NCBI GenBank assembly: GCA_025267735.1
Contig: CM046293.1
Coordinates: 7,340,560 to 7,404,559, forward strand
Length of the DNA: 64,000 bases
Source: Mactra quadrangularis
Taxonomy: Eukaryota; Mollusca; Bivalvia; Venerida; Mactridae
Direction: 5' to 3'
Of this stretch, positions 21,845 to 34,890 are shown in pieces. Each line of letters starts with the position of its first letter. Position 1 is the first letter of the stretch. A program made the translations under genes and the position numbers. The notes beneath the pieces were generated by a model. It did not search any database. It was not told the DNA's origin and saw only the letters and a program-made list of their open reading frames with translations.

Positions 21845-24070
21845 TACATGTACAACTAATGTTGTACTTTTCGTGATAAAAAAATCACAAAGCGCAAACA
21901 CTTACTATTGTATCGTTTTCAAAAACCGTCTCAATGAGAAGTAGAACTAAATTATCAGGAAACGATACAAGAAAAATGCTCTATAATGTACAATAAGACA
22001 TTTCCTGACCTAATATATAAAAGTCTTACTATCAACTCACATGTGAAGAAAATTATACGGTCTCTTCGGAAACGATTTTTCCCCTCAAATATGCCTAAAG
22101 ATTAGACACAAAATGCCAGGAAACCTACCATTTGTCCAGTTTATCCAAACTAGAATTATTCATTGTGTGTTGACTTTTATGAAAGACTTAAGTTAGAGCA
22201 GTAATAAAATACGTCTTAGACATCAACGTTTGACATTTCTTACATTACTAGGGTATGTTATAAGATATTTTGATTGGCGGAAGTAGTTAAACCTGCCGGA
22301 ACTATCCACAGACTAATTCATATGATCGTATTACAAAAACTGCAGAGTTGAAAATACATCTGCCATTTGCTTGACTACGGTCATTCAATTTTATGACAAA
22401 AAAACGTTAGGAAAGAAAAAAGTCTTTGGAAGCACAGTATGTCGGCATGAAACGGTCCCTGATATATGCATCAGTTCCAATCGCTCTCAAATGGCATGAC
22501 CCATGAAGTTATTTAACAAGAAAATATGTGCACGTGTTACGTTTAAGTCTGTAAAATGGACCATTAACCATCTAAACTAGACTAACATTTGCATATTACA
22601 TAATCAGTCAGTGACATATTACTTAATTAGATCACCGTAAGTCTGATCATTTGAGATTAGTACATGCCCAAGTCATTAAGAATACTGAACTTTGTTTGTA
22701 TCAGACTTAAAACGCTTAGAAATTTGCCTGACATGAGGTTTTCACATTTTAAGCACTTTAAATGACTTTCGTATTAATTTTTTTTCGAGAGATAAAATGA
22801 AACCAGACCATATAAAAAGAAAAAGTCAAACTTATTAGACTTTTTTCGACTGGTTACCTAATAACAATCGCAGACATTTGCTTGTCAAATCTGTTAAAAG
22901 CTGAAATATCTGTGATTGTCACTATAATGCCATTTTTTTTGTGTTTGTCACTGCAATTTGTAATCATTCCATAGGAAAAGAAGCTAACAATCATGCAAAA
23001 TAAAGATGTCTGACAATTCCAAAATCATGTAGAGTTACTTCCGTTTTCTTAAATACAATGCACAATAGCGTTTCGCTGTAAAGAACATGTTTGTCGCAAA
23101 ATCATGCAATTAACGACAATATATATGTCCCGAATGTTTATTTTAGTAATAATATGTCCTATATTAAGAAAATTGCTTTTAAACTTGATTGTTGAACTCT
23201 ACTGTATATAAATACAAGTTCATAACGTCCATTCCTACAGTAAAACAATCACTAAATGAATGAACTGGTAGTTATACTATGTATTATGTCTATTATAAAA
23301 AAATAAGCAAATTATGTTAACCATACTTCCATTTTTAGGGTCTTTTTCCTCCTTATTATATTAATTTCAATTCTCAAACATAGCATCCTTTCATCGGAAG
23401 CCGCCATTTTTTATAAATCACATACACAAGTTCACCGACTAATGGAACCATCATTATGCTTTCATTTGATTTTCTTTTTTGAAAATTACAAAACATAGAG
23501 AGTGGCTGAACAAAGATCAGTTGGTTCAATTCTGCAGATATTAAGGGGTCACTACTCAAACATTGTTCTTTTACGGATTTGCATAAATAGAGGACAAAAT
23601 TCATTACATAATCAAAGAAAATGCCAGAGTACTTTTACATTTAGACAAAAATGCATCATTGCAATACAATACGCTACCCTACGATACAACACGACACAAC
23701 ATAACACGACACAAACATATTATTGCCTACACGTATGCAAAAATGAACATCAGCACACTTTAGAAGAACATGACAATTCAATGAAACACACTAATAAAAA
23801 CAAGAAAATAAAACAACAGAAAACATCAATAAAAAGGGAATAACATACAATAGGAAAAATAATGGCATCAAAAAGAAATTGTAATTGATATTAATTTCCT
23901 AATTTGCGATCTTTAAGGGTTGAATGTAAAACAAATATCGAATTCTTAAAAAGTTTCTTCCTTACACGATTGAATCAAAATATTAAATGTATTTCTATTG
24001 GCCAACTAAGGAAATCTTTACATGAATGTAAGTCTATATGTTATGTTTGTCTCAGACAAAATTCCAAGTA

Positions 24071-24130
24071 GTTCTGGCAGTATTGTAGCTGTTAAGCGTA
24101 GGCTTTAAAAGCCGGCGGTTCTGGTTTAGT
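24071..24130 (+). repeat. tRNA-Leu-like relic, U1
   Basis: Contains AGCTGTTAAGCGTAGGCTTTAAAAGCC-type anticodon arm (loop TTTAAAA) followed by the B-box-like GCGGTTCTGGTTT. Equivalents lie at 34821-34890 and 56575-56640. Not a functional tRNA: the acceptor and D arms are not convincing. Confidence 0.35.
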
Positions 24131-24164
24131 TCCGTCAATGGCTGCTTTTACTATTCCATAAATT

Positions 24165-25925
24165 TTAATACATACATACATACATCTTTATTGGCAAATG
24201 ACGGCATTTACATATGCCTTTGGCCATTTACAATATTCATGGCAAAGACCACACATTCAAAATTATATATCAAATACAATATTCAATATAATGAAACAGT
24301 TAAACAATAACAAAACAGTAACAAAATACAATATATATATTATAAACAGTAATTAAGTGTTGATACAACGATTCCTGATAGATAGAGCTTCTTTTATAAA
24401 TTTTGCAATACTTATGATGTTATTTTTTTTCTTAGATTTCATATGATAAATAAATTTGTCAACAGTAGGCCAGGAACAGTTACGAAAATATTTAGATCTA
24501 ATGGGGGAATATCTACTACAACAGAAAAGAAAATGATACTCAGATTCGACTGAATTTTGGGTACACAATTTACACAAGCGTTGGCTACGTTCAATACCTG
24601 CGATTCTACTGTTTTCAATTTCCAATTTGTGATTACTAAGTCTAAATTTAGAAAGATGTATTCGTAAACTGTTATTAGTAATAATGCTTAAATATTTTTC
24701 AAATTCAAACTCTGTTTTAAATTTACAGTAATAGTTAAGTTTCGGCATCGCAGATATTGAAGTTCGCCACTCTTGTATAAATTGATCATTTATTCTATTT
24801 TTAATTACAGGGTAATAGTTACAGTCTGTATTAAAATTTTGATGTATATGAGTTAAACCCAAATGATCAATAATAGACTTAAGGCGAGATGACCAAGTTA
24901 AACCATGTCTAATATTACATAATTCCTTATACATAGAATACATTAAAGAATTTCTATTTTTCATGAGTTTTAACCAAAATTTAATTGACCTTAATTTACA
25001 AATAACTGACAAGGGATATCTACCTAATTCACCATATACTGCCATATTGGGTGTTTGATTGGAAACTCCTAGCATTTTTTTACAAAATTTAATGTGTAAT
25101 TTATCAATATTTTTAAAATTATATATACCTAAGACCTCTGATCCATACGTTAGTATTGGAACAATCATTTTATCAAAAAGAGAAAACTTCATCTTTAAGT
25201 CTAAATCAGTTTGGTCGAATAAGAAAAGTAGATTATGATAAGCTCGCAGTGCTTGCTCATTCAAAGCTTTAATTGCTGTTGAAAATTTTCCATTGCTAAC
25301 AAATTTAATCCCTAGATAGGTAAAACTTTCAACAAGTTCGAGTTTTTCATTATTGATGAAAAACTCTTTATATACAGCTTGTTTACGTTGTTCAAAAATA
25401 CATACTTTTGTTTTTAATACATTAATTTTTAGTCCCCATTTCTCTGAATATCTATAAATATTATCAATTTGGCATTGTAGGCTATTGGGATCAGTGGTAA
25501 ACATAACAATATCGTCTGCAAATAGTATCATATATAAAGATAACAGATTAAGATCGTTTTCAGTCAGTGAATTAAAATCAATATGATTGATAATATCATT
25601 TATAAATAAAATACAAAGCAAGGGAGACAATGGCTACCTTGCTTAAGACCAACTGAAACATAAAAAAAATCTGACATTTGTACATTATTGGACAGTTTAA
25701 TACATGATTGCACATTATTATAAATACATTTTATAACATTAATTAATTTGCAGCTAATATCGGATTGTAACAATTTGATCCATAGAGCGTCTCTGTTTAC
25801 AGAGTCAAATCTGAAGTGGATCGACCATCTCTAAAACCAAACTGAGAGTTATTGAATTTATCATGTGATTCACACCATTTGTTGATACGATTTCTCAAGA
25901 TTAATGAAAATATTTTGCCTATATA
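24165..25925 (-). mobile_element. 5'-truncated non-LTR retrotransposon (LINE)
   Basis: Minus-strand element ending in a (TGTA)n tail at 24172-24184 with AATAAA just upstream. The 5' end falls inside the reverse transcriptase. Remains of RT motifs lie at 25800-25910 (FGFRDGRSTSD) but out of frame with the long downstream frame. U2 and U4 lack it at this position. Confidence 0.85.
24353..25630 (-). pseudogene. LINE reverse transcriptase, C-terminal two-thirds
   Basis: 425 codons open. Starts near the conserved SPLL-I-L-F-IND-I segment. The catalytic FADDIVMFT is at about residues 37-45, followed by EKWGLKINVLKTKV and FTYLGIKFV, the normal order of non-LTR RT motifs 5 to 7. A C-terminal zinc-knuckle-like CKLC...YHFLFCC lies near residue 355. 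No endonuclease domain, and the fingers part is frameshifted, so it cannot encode a full enzyme. Clade not assigned; a CR1/Jockey-type layout is my guess. Confidence 0.85.
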
Positions 25926-26874
25926 TTAATACTCAATAGTTCTATCGCCGATTGAGATATACTTTAATTCATCTTAAGTAATTTATTAAGCCAACCTGTA
26001 TGACGTTTTCTGAAATTATTGAATCAAATGCTATTAATCTGTAATAGTAAATTGATTCAGCATAAGAACTGAATTAAATAATTTCTTATCTGATCTTATC
26101 TGATCTGATCTAACCACAGTCTTAAAATAAATAATGAGTATTTGGGAAAATTCCGCAACGTTAATTCAACAACACAATCACCTGTAATCTTTTTAACTAA
26201 GTAAAAAATTGGAAAAAGAGCTATATCATTATTGGTTATGTCAGTATTGACATTTTTCTTTTCTATGAAAAGTTTACTTATCCTTTATCGATATTGGTAT
26301 CGTCACGTCTAAACACCAGTGCTAGAAAATGTAACACGGATATATCACACTCGACAGATGTCTACAGATTTGATAAGAGAAAAGAGAATATATGCAAAGG
26401 GGTATTAAAACTACTGAAACCAATAAAATTTTGGAATATCGTGTTTATCTAATAGAGGGGGTGTAAATGTAGTGTAGATGGTTTCCCAACTAAGTGAAAG
26501 TGTTTTTAGAATTGGATCAGTCATTAATTATAGATATGTACACAACTGGGAGACCCCCGAAGTCCTAGGCAAAGAAAAGCAAACGACGGTCATAAATGTT
26601 TCGATTTGATATTGTGTTATTCTAAATAATAAGAAGAAGTATTAAATGCGAAGTACAACAGCATAAATACCCATCTGAAATTTCATCATTCTGAATAGTC
26701 TGAACGCGTACTTAGATATAGTACATGTTCTACTTGTTCGTTTTGGGTAATGCTGCATACAATTTACTAAATATAAATGCATATGAAAGACATCATATAG
26801 ATTTTTTAAATTATTTATAATAAAAATGAACATCAACGTATTTGATTTTGTTTGATTTATAAATTCATTTTAGC

Positions 26875-26931
26875 CACCGGGCTAGCTCAGTTGGTAGCAC
26901 GCAAGTCTACTGATCGAGGGGTTGTGGTTTC
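26875..26931 (+). repeat. Truncated SINE head at the U1/U2 junction
   Basis: CCGGGCTAGCTCAGTTGGTA with the A box and anticodon-like arm, cut off at the B box (TTGTGGTTTCG), after which U2 begins. The identical junction recurs at 48805-48862. Confidence 0.7.
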
Positions 26932-27450
26932 GATGAAAGTATGAAACATATAAATAACTATTCAATTTGTTATATAACTGTCTATTCCTTTTATTGTTAT
27001 TTTAAGACACGTGACTCCACCTTGTCATACGTTTAACACATACACCTGATAACAACAAAACAGCAAGATAAAAATAAAAAGCCGGGTTTTTTATGAAACT
27101 ACATATCCTTTATTCCTTCTCCAAGCCCTTGTTCGTTTATATTAACATAGTCAAGCGAATCTTATATGCTTTCATCATTTACAGTTCAACAAGCTCCATA
27201 TTTCATTAAAAGGGCTCATCCTATCAGATTCACTGACAGTATATAACCATCACTATTTTTAATTTATTTAACAAATATAGCTATGGTAATAGTATTAAAT
27301 GTTTTCCCCCTAAACGTCTTATCAAAATATATATACATCGACTAGGCAAATGTGAAGGACTCCACCTACACTAATAATAAAAGTAATAACTGTGATGTAA
27401 AGATAATCCCTCTAAGCAGGCATAACATTTCTTAGAATTCTATTACTTAC

Positions 27451-27575
27451 GGGATCGTAGGTGATGTTCAATGTCACATTGACTTATTTCTCATAATACC
27501 TTAAGATATATTTACCATTTGTTATTTTGCAAGATGCTTATATATTATTTTTCCATGATCATAATTGTTTTGGTA
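27451..27575 (-). pseudogene. C2-type Ig exon relic, U2
   Basis: Ends VNVTLNITYDP at donor gtaagtaat. The acceptor dinucleotide is lost (cgg in place of cag), and a TAA sits in the Ig frame just before VNVT. Non-functional. Confidence 0.5.
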
Positions 27576-27854
27576 CCGAAAAACATTGAAACCAGCAACA
27601 AACTGCATAAATGAACAAATACAAATTTATTTAACAACAGAATTTTATAGAAGGTTACGAACAGTAGAAAAATAATAAGTTAAACATATATAGATGATAA
27701 AAATAAAACAATGAAAATACTAAGGCAACGCTGTTTAATGATTGTTATATTTCTGTCGTAAGTTTTCAAAAAAAAACAGCAACAAACTGATTGGCTAATA
27801 TTATTGTGAGGTATAGAGAATATAATGACTCAAGCATGTTTGTTATCGTCCTTA

Positions 27855-28058
27855 TAGTAAGATGTGCAATAACAATTAAATTTTGGACAAAATACATTAT
27901 CTTTATAGAAGATCATCGCTATCTATTCTTCCTAAATTTATACAAGCCGTCTTTGTGACTTAACTTTCAAACGAATTCGAAGCTTTAAGACTTACAACAT
28001 ACTTCATTTTAAAAACAAGTACATTTATTTGATCATGTGGGCTGGTGCATGTCTTATA
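27855..28058 (-). pseudogene. V-like half Ig exon relic, U2
   Basis: Homologous to 18188-18398. The D-x-D-G-x-Y region is damaged by a small deletion (reads IDSDD then shifts frame). Confidence 0.4.
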
Positions 28059-30328
28059 ACTTAACAATATTGTATGAATACATATATAAAAAGTTTTTTT
28101 TTTAATTAACAAACTAAATCACGACATACGATACCTTAGGTAAATTGAGAATTAGTTTAGTCAATATTTTATTATATTGACGATTTATTAGTGAATCACT
28201 GAATAGTAAAACGTTATTATTGCTCATAATCAGATCTTCCTATAAATGTTTACCATTATTTATATCATCAATATGTACATGATATTTGCTTTTTTCTATA
28301 TAATATCATGACAAATGGTTAGACCTATTGTCAATTTTCAGCCTTTTTATTGCCATTTGTGAGAAAATCGGTAGTTTAAATTCTGTTTCGTGATTTTATA
28401 TGATCTAGATAGTTCAATTTATGATTCGAGTTTCTTTTGAAAAGCCAGATGAGCATTTCATATATAGTTCATGTGAAGGGTAATATTTAAGAGCTTAATA
28501 GCTTTTGTACCATATTTAGGAAAATATCGTGACAAAATTCAAGACTTCACGGAATTTTCAAATGACAAGTATTTGATCTAGAGTTCAGTTTTTGACATTT
28601 CTATTGTATTTATTTTGATATATATTGGTTTGCTTTTCAAATAAACTCGGTGATTCACTTGGTCACATAAGTTTCCTTGTAATAATAATTGTATATTAAA
28701 CATGTTTTAGTGAATTAGTAATGTCAGCAAGTTGTTTTCCCTTTATATTCTTCTGAGATCATATCAGTTACAGTCTGATATCATTTTACTTGAGAGATGA
28801 CAATCTCCAATTGTGACATTTCGTAAATATCATACAACAATGTTTAATGTCATTACAACAGTATATGATATCGTTTTGAAAAACAATCGCCGCTAAATAG
28901 TCTACCAAATAAGCACTTTTTGCAACATAATGCTGCATGTGCAAGATGAGAAAAACTTTAAAAACAATAATTTAATTGAACGGTTTCTCTTTGCTATCCC
29001 CACGACCACATGTCATAATATCAAATACTCTCAGTATCTTAGTATAACAATTGTGTTCTTCTAGTACAAACAGATGTTATATGAATGTCTCATATTTAGT
29101 GCTTTGATCAACAGTTTTTACAATGGCCAACTTACGAAATACCATCCCTGAAAACTTTTAACAGCGCTGGTTAAAAGGTGCCAAAAATTGTTCATATAAC
29201 GCAATACCGTTTACAGACTTGCCGCCATTAAAGTTTAATAATAAAGATCACATTGTTCTAGAAAAGTTAGCATCTACATGTATTATCTCCTTTTCGATTA
29301 TGTCACAATATTACGTATATTCAAAGGATAAAACCATCTTCCCCATGATCATATTCAACTTAATCTAAATGTTAATTTTAATACAAAATTCTAACATTTA
29401 CAATATCAAACATTTTGCTACTATCATAACGGGCAATTATGTTATTGTGTTTATTTATAGATTCCTGTCATAAGATATTGTTTCTTCTTTTTGAATTGAA
29501 ATAAAAGTAATATCATATTGCAGGATATGTTGATCATATCAAGAGAAAATACATGTATAGCAATCAATATAAAGAGCATTGCTCTAATGATAGAAACTTG
29601 CTTTTCGACATTATTATATTGATCATGCTGTAAAAAAGGTCGGTTTAAATATTGGTGAAGATCATCTGGTCAATGTTTTGAAAACTCCTCTCTAAGTTTT
29701 TGGTTTTATCGATTTCGGATAAGGTTTTCATTTGATACCAGAAACAATTCCCTTAATGAAATTTTTGAAAAACTTAAACAGAAGTTTAACATAGAATAAT
29801 TATCTTTCACATTGAAAACTATAATAAAGTACTTTTGCCTTCTTGCAGGGAATAAATTTAAGGCCTTTAAAGCATAAAGCACGAACTAAATCTTATTTTT
29901 ATTTGTACTCATATTTTGATGAAAGTGTTGTTCCTCTGGGAACAAAACAAATATTTTTATCCCGGATATAGTCTATTACGTTCAATATTTTCAATTTGAT
30001 TTATTCCACATGATTGGCTTTAAAACGTCTTATATAAAGCGGTTAATGAGTACTGTGACCAATAACTACTTGTTTTAATGGTTAAGTAATAATAAATTAA
30101 GAAGTTGATGGAGCTATTAGACACAAATACAATAACACTTTGTAGGAACATTTTATTGCCTCTTTATTGAAGACTGAAATCTAAGATATTAATTCAGTGG
30201 TTATAATCCTGTCTACATAACTTACTTTTTAACGAACCTGATTTCTACAATGATTTGTACGGTGGCATGGTTTTGCCAACAGATAACTAACAATTAACAG
30301 AAATGCATAGAACATAATATTTATTTAC

Positions 30329-31090
30329 TGTAAATTTAAAACAGATTTTGAATTTGAAAAATATTTAAGCATTATTACAAATAACAGGTTACGAATTCAT
30401 CTTTCAAAATTTAGACTAAGTAATCACAAAATGGAAATTGAAAACGGTAGGATCGCAGGTATTGAACAATGTTTTTGTAAATTGTGTACATAAAATACAG
30501 TCGAATCTGAATACTATTTTCTATTCTTATTTATTTATTTTATTTATTGGAGTTAACGCCGTATCAACACAATTTAGGTCATTTCACGGCGTCCAGCGCA
30601 CCTAACCTAGCTTTCCTGGACCATTGTCTATAACCAGTACTCACCTACCCTTCCACAAGGCCGGAAACTTCTCCATATTATCTAATCAATGGAGGAAAAT
30701 CGACATCAATGTCAAATTTTCATGGAAGGGTTATTTTCTATTCTGTTGTAGTAGATATTCCCCCATTTTTCCCCATTTGATCCAAATACTTTCATAACTG
30801 TTCCTGGCCTACTCTTGACAAATTTTATTTATTATTATATATTTTTATATATAAAGGTAACTTCATAAATAGTGTCAAATTTATAAAAGAAGCTCTTCCC
30901 ATCAGGAATCGTTGTCTTAACGTTTAAGTACTGTTTACAATATATATTTTGTATTGTTTTGTTACAACATTGTTTAACCGTTTTATCATATTGAATTTTG
31001 TATTTGTTGTATATATACGTGAATGTGTGGTCTTTGCCATGAGTCTTGTAAATGGCCAAAGGCACATGTAAATGCCGTTATTTGCCAAAA
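30329..31090 (+). mobile_element. LINE 3' fragment, interrupted by a SINE, U2
   Basis: Matches the C-terminal and 3' UTR part of the LINE at 24165, in the opposite orientation: zinc-knuckle region (CKLC-like), then CTTTGCCATGAGTCTTGTAA and TGCCGTTATTTGCC at the end. Split by the SINE at 30528-30731. The same fragment without the SINE lies in U4. Confidence 0.8.
30528..30731 (-). mobile_element. 204-bp SINE with 13-bp target duplication
   Basis: Flanked by TATTTTCTATTCT at 30515-30527 and 30732-30744. On the minus strand it ends in an A-rich (AAATA)n-like tail. No tRNA boxes are seen. Its last ~50 bp before the tail (AACGCCGTATCAACACAATT on the plus strand) match the tail of the tRNA-headed SINE at 38471. 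The equivalent site in U4 (near 52490) is empty. Confidence 0.75.
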
Positions 31091-32301
31091 AAATGAAATG
31101 AAATTTAATTTGTACAATCGTGACAACAAAAACAATTCAAACAAATGGAATTAATATAAATACAAACAACAAGCAATATTATACATATTTAACAGGAACA
31201 TACTATATCATTAATGAAGATGAAAAAAGCTACATTATCGAATTATTAATTTCTTCTATTACATGCTAATTTAAGATACACTCTCTGTACATGTATTTTT
31301 ATTTTCGCATTGTAATAATTATATCAATTTACACATACAGAGCTGTTATCAAATAAGTATCAATCAGGATCGTAAAACAAAATATAATTCATCTTCTTAA
31401 TCATTGAAATTACAAAAGATAAACAAACAGTTCATTTCTATGGATTTTGCTACTGCCATATCAACTGGTTTGTATCTTAAAGAATGTGATGATAATGTTA
31501 AACGAATTGGTCAGGATAACCATAGCAGTTACAAACAATCAAATAAAATATCAATCTAATTGGTTACAAGAAGCGTCAATACAAGTTATGGTCATTTTAC
31601 CGCAGCCATCACACCTAATTTTCTTGACCTTTGTCTATAACCAGTACTATCATACACTACATGTAATCGACCTTATTAATGGATTATTGGTGCAACCATT
31701 TGGGACCTTAGAAGAGTCGAAATGCTATTGGTAGTCATTTTTACCACGGACATTGATCTTAGAAGCCTACGTGGTAATTTCGAACTACATGTACTAGAAA
31801 ACATAAAATGATTGAAACCATTTCAAGAAAGTGAACTACCTCGGAATCAAGTTATATAATGAAAACGAAGCCAAAATAATCCTTTTTATTGAGTTTTTGT
31901 TATTGCTGACGAGACAAATTGGTCGAATCGTCATGTTTAATTGACAATGAAATGCATTAACGTTGTTTTGAAGAAAGACACGCGACTCCAATGACCAATA
32001 ACTAGAAAAAACATGACGAGTTAAAAATGGGATTATCTAGAATAAAGTTGATTTAGAAATATTTTTAATATTGTCCGTGTGGCTTTGCTCAATTTAAGAT
32101 GTTTATTTTATGTGGACTGTAATGGTCAGTAACATGAAAACTTTAATATATATTTAACCCGACGTAAGTTCTTTGCCTTTAAGATTGCGTTCGTGGCGAT
32201 TTTGTCGAGTGCACACTTATGGCTCAGAAGCTTGCGAGTTCAACTCTAGTCTGCAAACCGGCGCCCGACGAATAACAAATCACAAAGAAAACAACGCCAG
32301 G

Positions 32302-32309
32302 TATATAAG
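32302..32309 (+). promoter_or_regulatory. TATA-type promoter candidate in U2
   Basis: AACGCCAGGTATATAAGTAC, same block as the other units. Upstream (32200-32260) a B-box-like GCGAGTTCAACTC is clearest in this copy. Confidence 0.3.
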
Positions 32310-34820
32310 TACATGTACAAGCAATGCTGTATATTTCTTGATAAAAAATCACAAAACACAAACACTAATTATTGCATCGTTTTCAAAAACCGTCTCAATG
32401 GGAAATAAAACTTAAATATCAGGAAACGATAAAAGCAAAATGCTCTATGATGTACAATAAGACATTTCCTGGCCTGATGTACGTAAGTCCTATTATCAAC
32501 TCACATGTGAAGAAAACTATACGGTCTCTTCGGAAACGTTTTTTCTTGTGCTTAAAGATTAGACACAAAATGCCAGGAAATCTTCCATTCATCAAACTAG
32601 TTTTATTCATTGTATGTCGTTTTTTTGAAACACTTAAGTTAGTACAGTAACAAAAATACGTCTTAGACATCAACATTTAACATTTCTGACATTTCTAGGA
32701 TATGTTATAAGATATTTTGATTGAAGGAAGTAATTAAACGTGCCGGAATTAGCCACAGACTAATTCATATGATCATGTTACTACAAAAAAACTGCATAGA
32801 TGACAATACATCTGCAAATTGCTAAACTACGGCAATTTAATTTTATGACAGTATAAAATGTTGGGAAAGAAAATGGTCGATAGACGGTGGTCATCGTCAG
32901 GGATGCAGATGAAACGTGGAAGGTCAGAGAGGGTCTTGAGAAAAGCTAGTCATTGATATTAAAATCATTTCTGTGACAACTTTACCAGATTTTGTTTTTA
33001 AACGAAAGCGTGGTTAAACTAAATTGGTTCATCTATTCATGTAAAAAATAAAGAATATATTGGCAACTTTGATTATCAATTTGATCGATTTAAATTGTAC
33101 AAAAGTAATAATTAAGCATCTCACAAATGTAGTATATTTGTTCTATACTCAAAAATAGAATCAAGATAGACAACCTTATGGTTCCGTATATCAATGCTTT
33201 TGCACAAAACATTCTTAAATACTTTGCAATCGCAAAATAACTTCATATGAAGCATGCATAAGATCCAACCGCTTAAAAATGGCTAGACACATAAAGTTAA
33301 TTAATAGAAAAAAAACTTGCACGTGTTACATTTTAATCTGTAAAATGGACCATCAACCATCCAAACTAGACTGACATTTGCATGTTACATAATCAGTCAG
33401 TGACTTATTACTTAATTAGATCACCGTAAGTATGATCATTAGAGATTAATACACGCCCAAGTCATTAAGTATACTGAACTTTGTTTGTATCAGACTTTCA
33501 ACGCTTAGACATTTGCCTGACATTACGATTTCACATTTTAAGCTCTTTAAATGACTTTCGTATTGATTTTTTTTTCGACAGATTAAAATGAAACCAGACC
33601 ATAATAAGTCACACTTATTAGACTTTTTTCGACTGGTTACCTAATAACCATCGCAGACATTTGCGTGTCAAATTAGTTAAAGCTGAAATTTTAATGTTTG
33701 TCATTAAATTTTGTAATCATGTTACAAAAATAAGAAGCTTACAACCTCGCGAAACCAAGACGGCTGACAGTTCAAAATAAGTTTTATTAAATGCAATGTA
33801 CGTAAAGTGTCGCTGTAAAAAGCATGCTGTTTGTCGCAAAACCATGCAATTTACGACAATATATATGTTCCAATTATTTTTTTTAGGAATAATATGTCCT
33901 TACATTAAGAACAATTATTTCTTTTTGGAGTTTATAGTTAAACTCTAAAGTATATGAATATTAGTTCATGAAGTTCAGTCTTTCTGATATAAAAGCTAAA
34001 AATGAATGAACTGGTGGTAATATGATGTATTATGACTATTATCAAATTTTAGCAAATTACGTTAGTCATACTTCCATTATTGTGGGTCTTTTTCCTCCTT
34101 ATTCTATTAATTTCATTTTTTAACGTTAAAAAGGATAGCATCCTTTCATCGGAAGCCGTCATTTTTTTAATTCACAGACACAAGTTCACCGACTAATGGA
34201 ACCATTATTATACTTTTATATAATTTTCTTTTCTTTGGAAATTTCTAAAAATGAAGAGTGACTGGACAAAGATCATTTGTTCTAATTTTGCAGACATTAA
34301 GGTGGTCACGACAAAGACATTGTTCTTTTTTCAGATTCGCATAAAGAGATGAAACATATCAGAAGAGTATAACAAAATTCCATTGTTCTTTTATATTATA
34401 ACCATCTGTCTTTCTTTCAATAATAGCGTGACAAAATGCATCAATACAATGCAATACAATATTTCTTTTTTAGCATAATTTATACATAGATTATTGCGTT
34501 CAGCTAGGCGAACGTGAACATCACAGCATGAGAAAATAACATGACAATACACGAAGCACACAAATAAATACAGAAAATTGAAACAACAAAAAAATGTAGG
34601 GAAAACATACAATAGGAAAGTAATGGCATCAAAACGAACTTTAAAAATTAATATTAATTACTAATTTGCGTTCTTGAATGCTGAATGTATAACATAAACT
34701 TATTTTGTAAAATCACATCCCTTATATGACTGCATCAAAATAATATATTTTTGTTGGCAAAGTTTTGAAATATTTAGGTATAAGTAAGTCTATATTTGGT
34801 TTTTGTCTCAGACAAAAAAT

Positions 34821-34890
34821 CCTAGTAGTCCTGACTGTAGTGCAGCTGTAAAGCACAGGATTTAAAATCCTGCGGTTCTGGTTTTATTTA
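34821..34890 (+). repeat. tRNA-Leu-like relic, U2
   Basis: CAGGA-TTTAAAA-TCCTG (34856-34872) is a perfect 5-bp stem with a 7-nt loop whose middle would be the anticodon TAA, followed by GCGGTTCTGGTTT. Best-kept of three paralogous copies. Confidence 0.4.

Larger units (their letters stand above)
17217..26931. repeat. Tandem-array unit U1
   Basis: Full-length unit. Its first part (to about 19950) matches 26935-29240, 36457-41700, 48865-51200 and 58214-62650. The second part matches U0, U2 and U4. Private insertions are the MITE at 18460-18809 and a LINE at about 24165-25925. From about 23035 to its end it is also the ancestor-like partner of 47210-48864. Confidence 0.85.

Noticed and set aside
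23660..23710. ACGAC/AATAC-type microsatellite as a designed or functional repeat
   Set aside because: Short, irregular low-complexity sequence typical of AT-rich animal DNA.
26875..26931. Functional tRNA gene
   Set aside because: The sequence stops at the B box with no T-arm or acceptor 3' strand; it is a truncated SINE head.
32372..32676. Overlapping frames on both strands in U2
   Set aside because: Broken in U0, U1 and U4 at the same position, so not maintained as coding.
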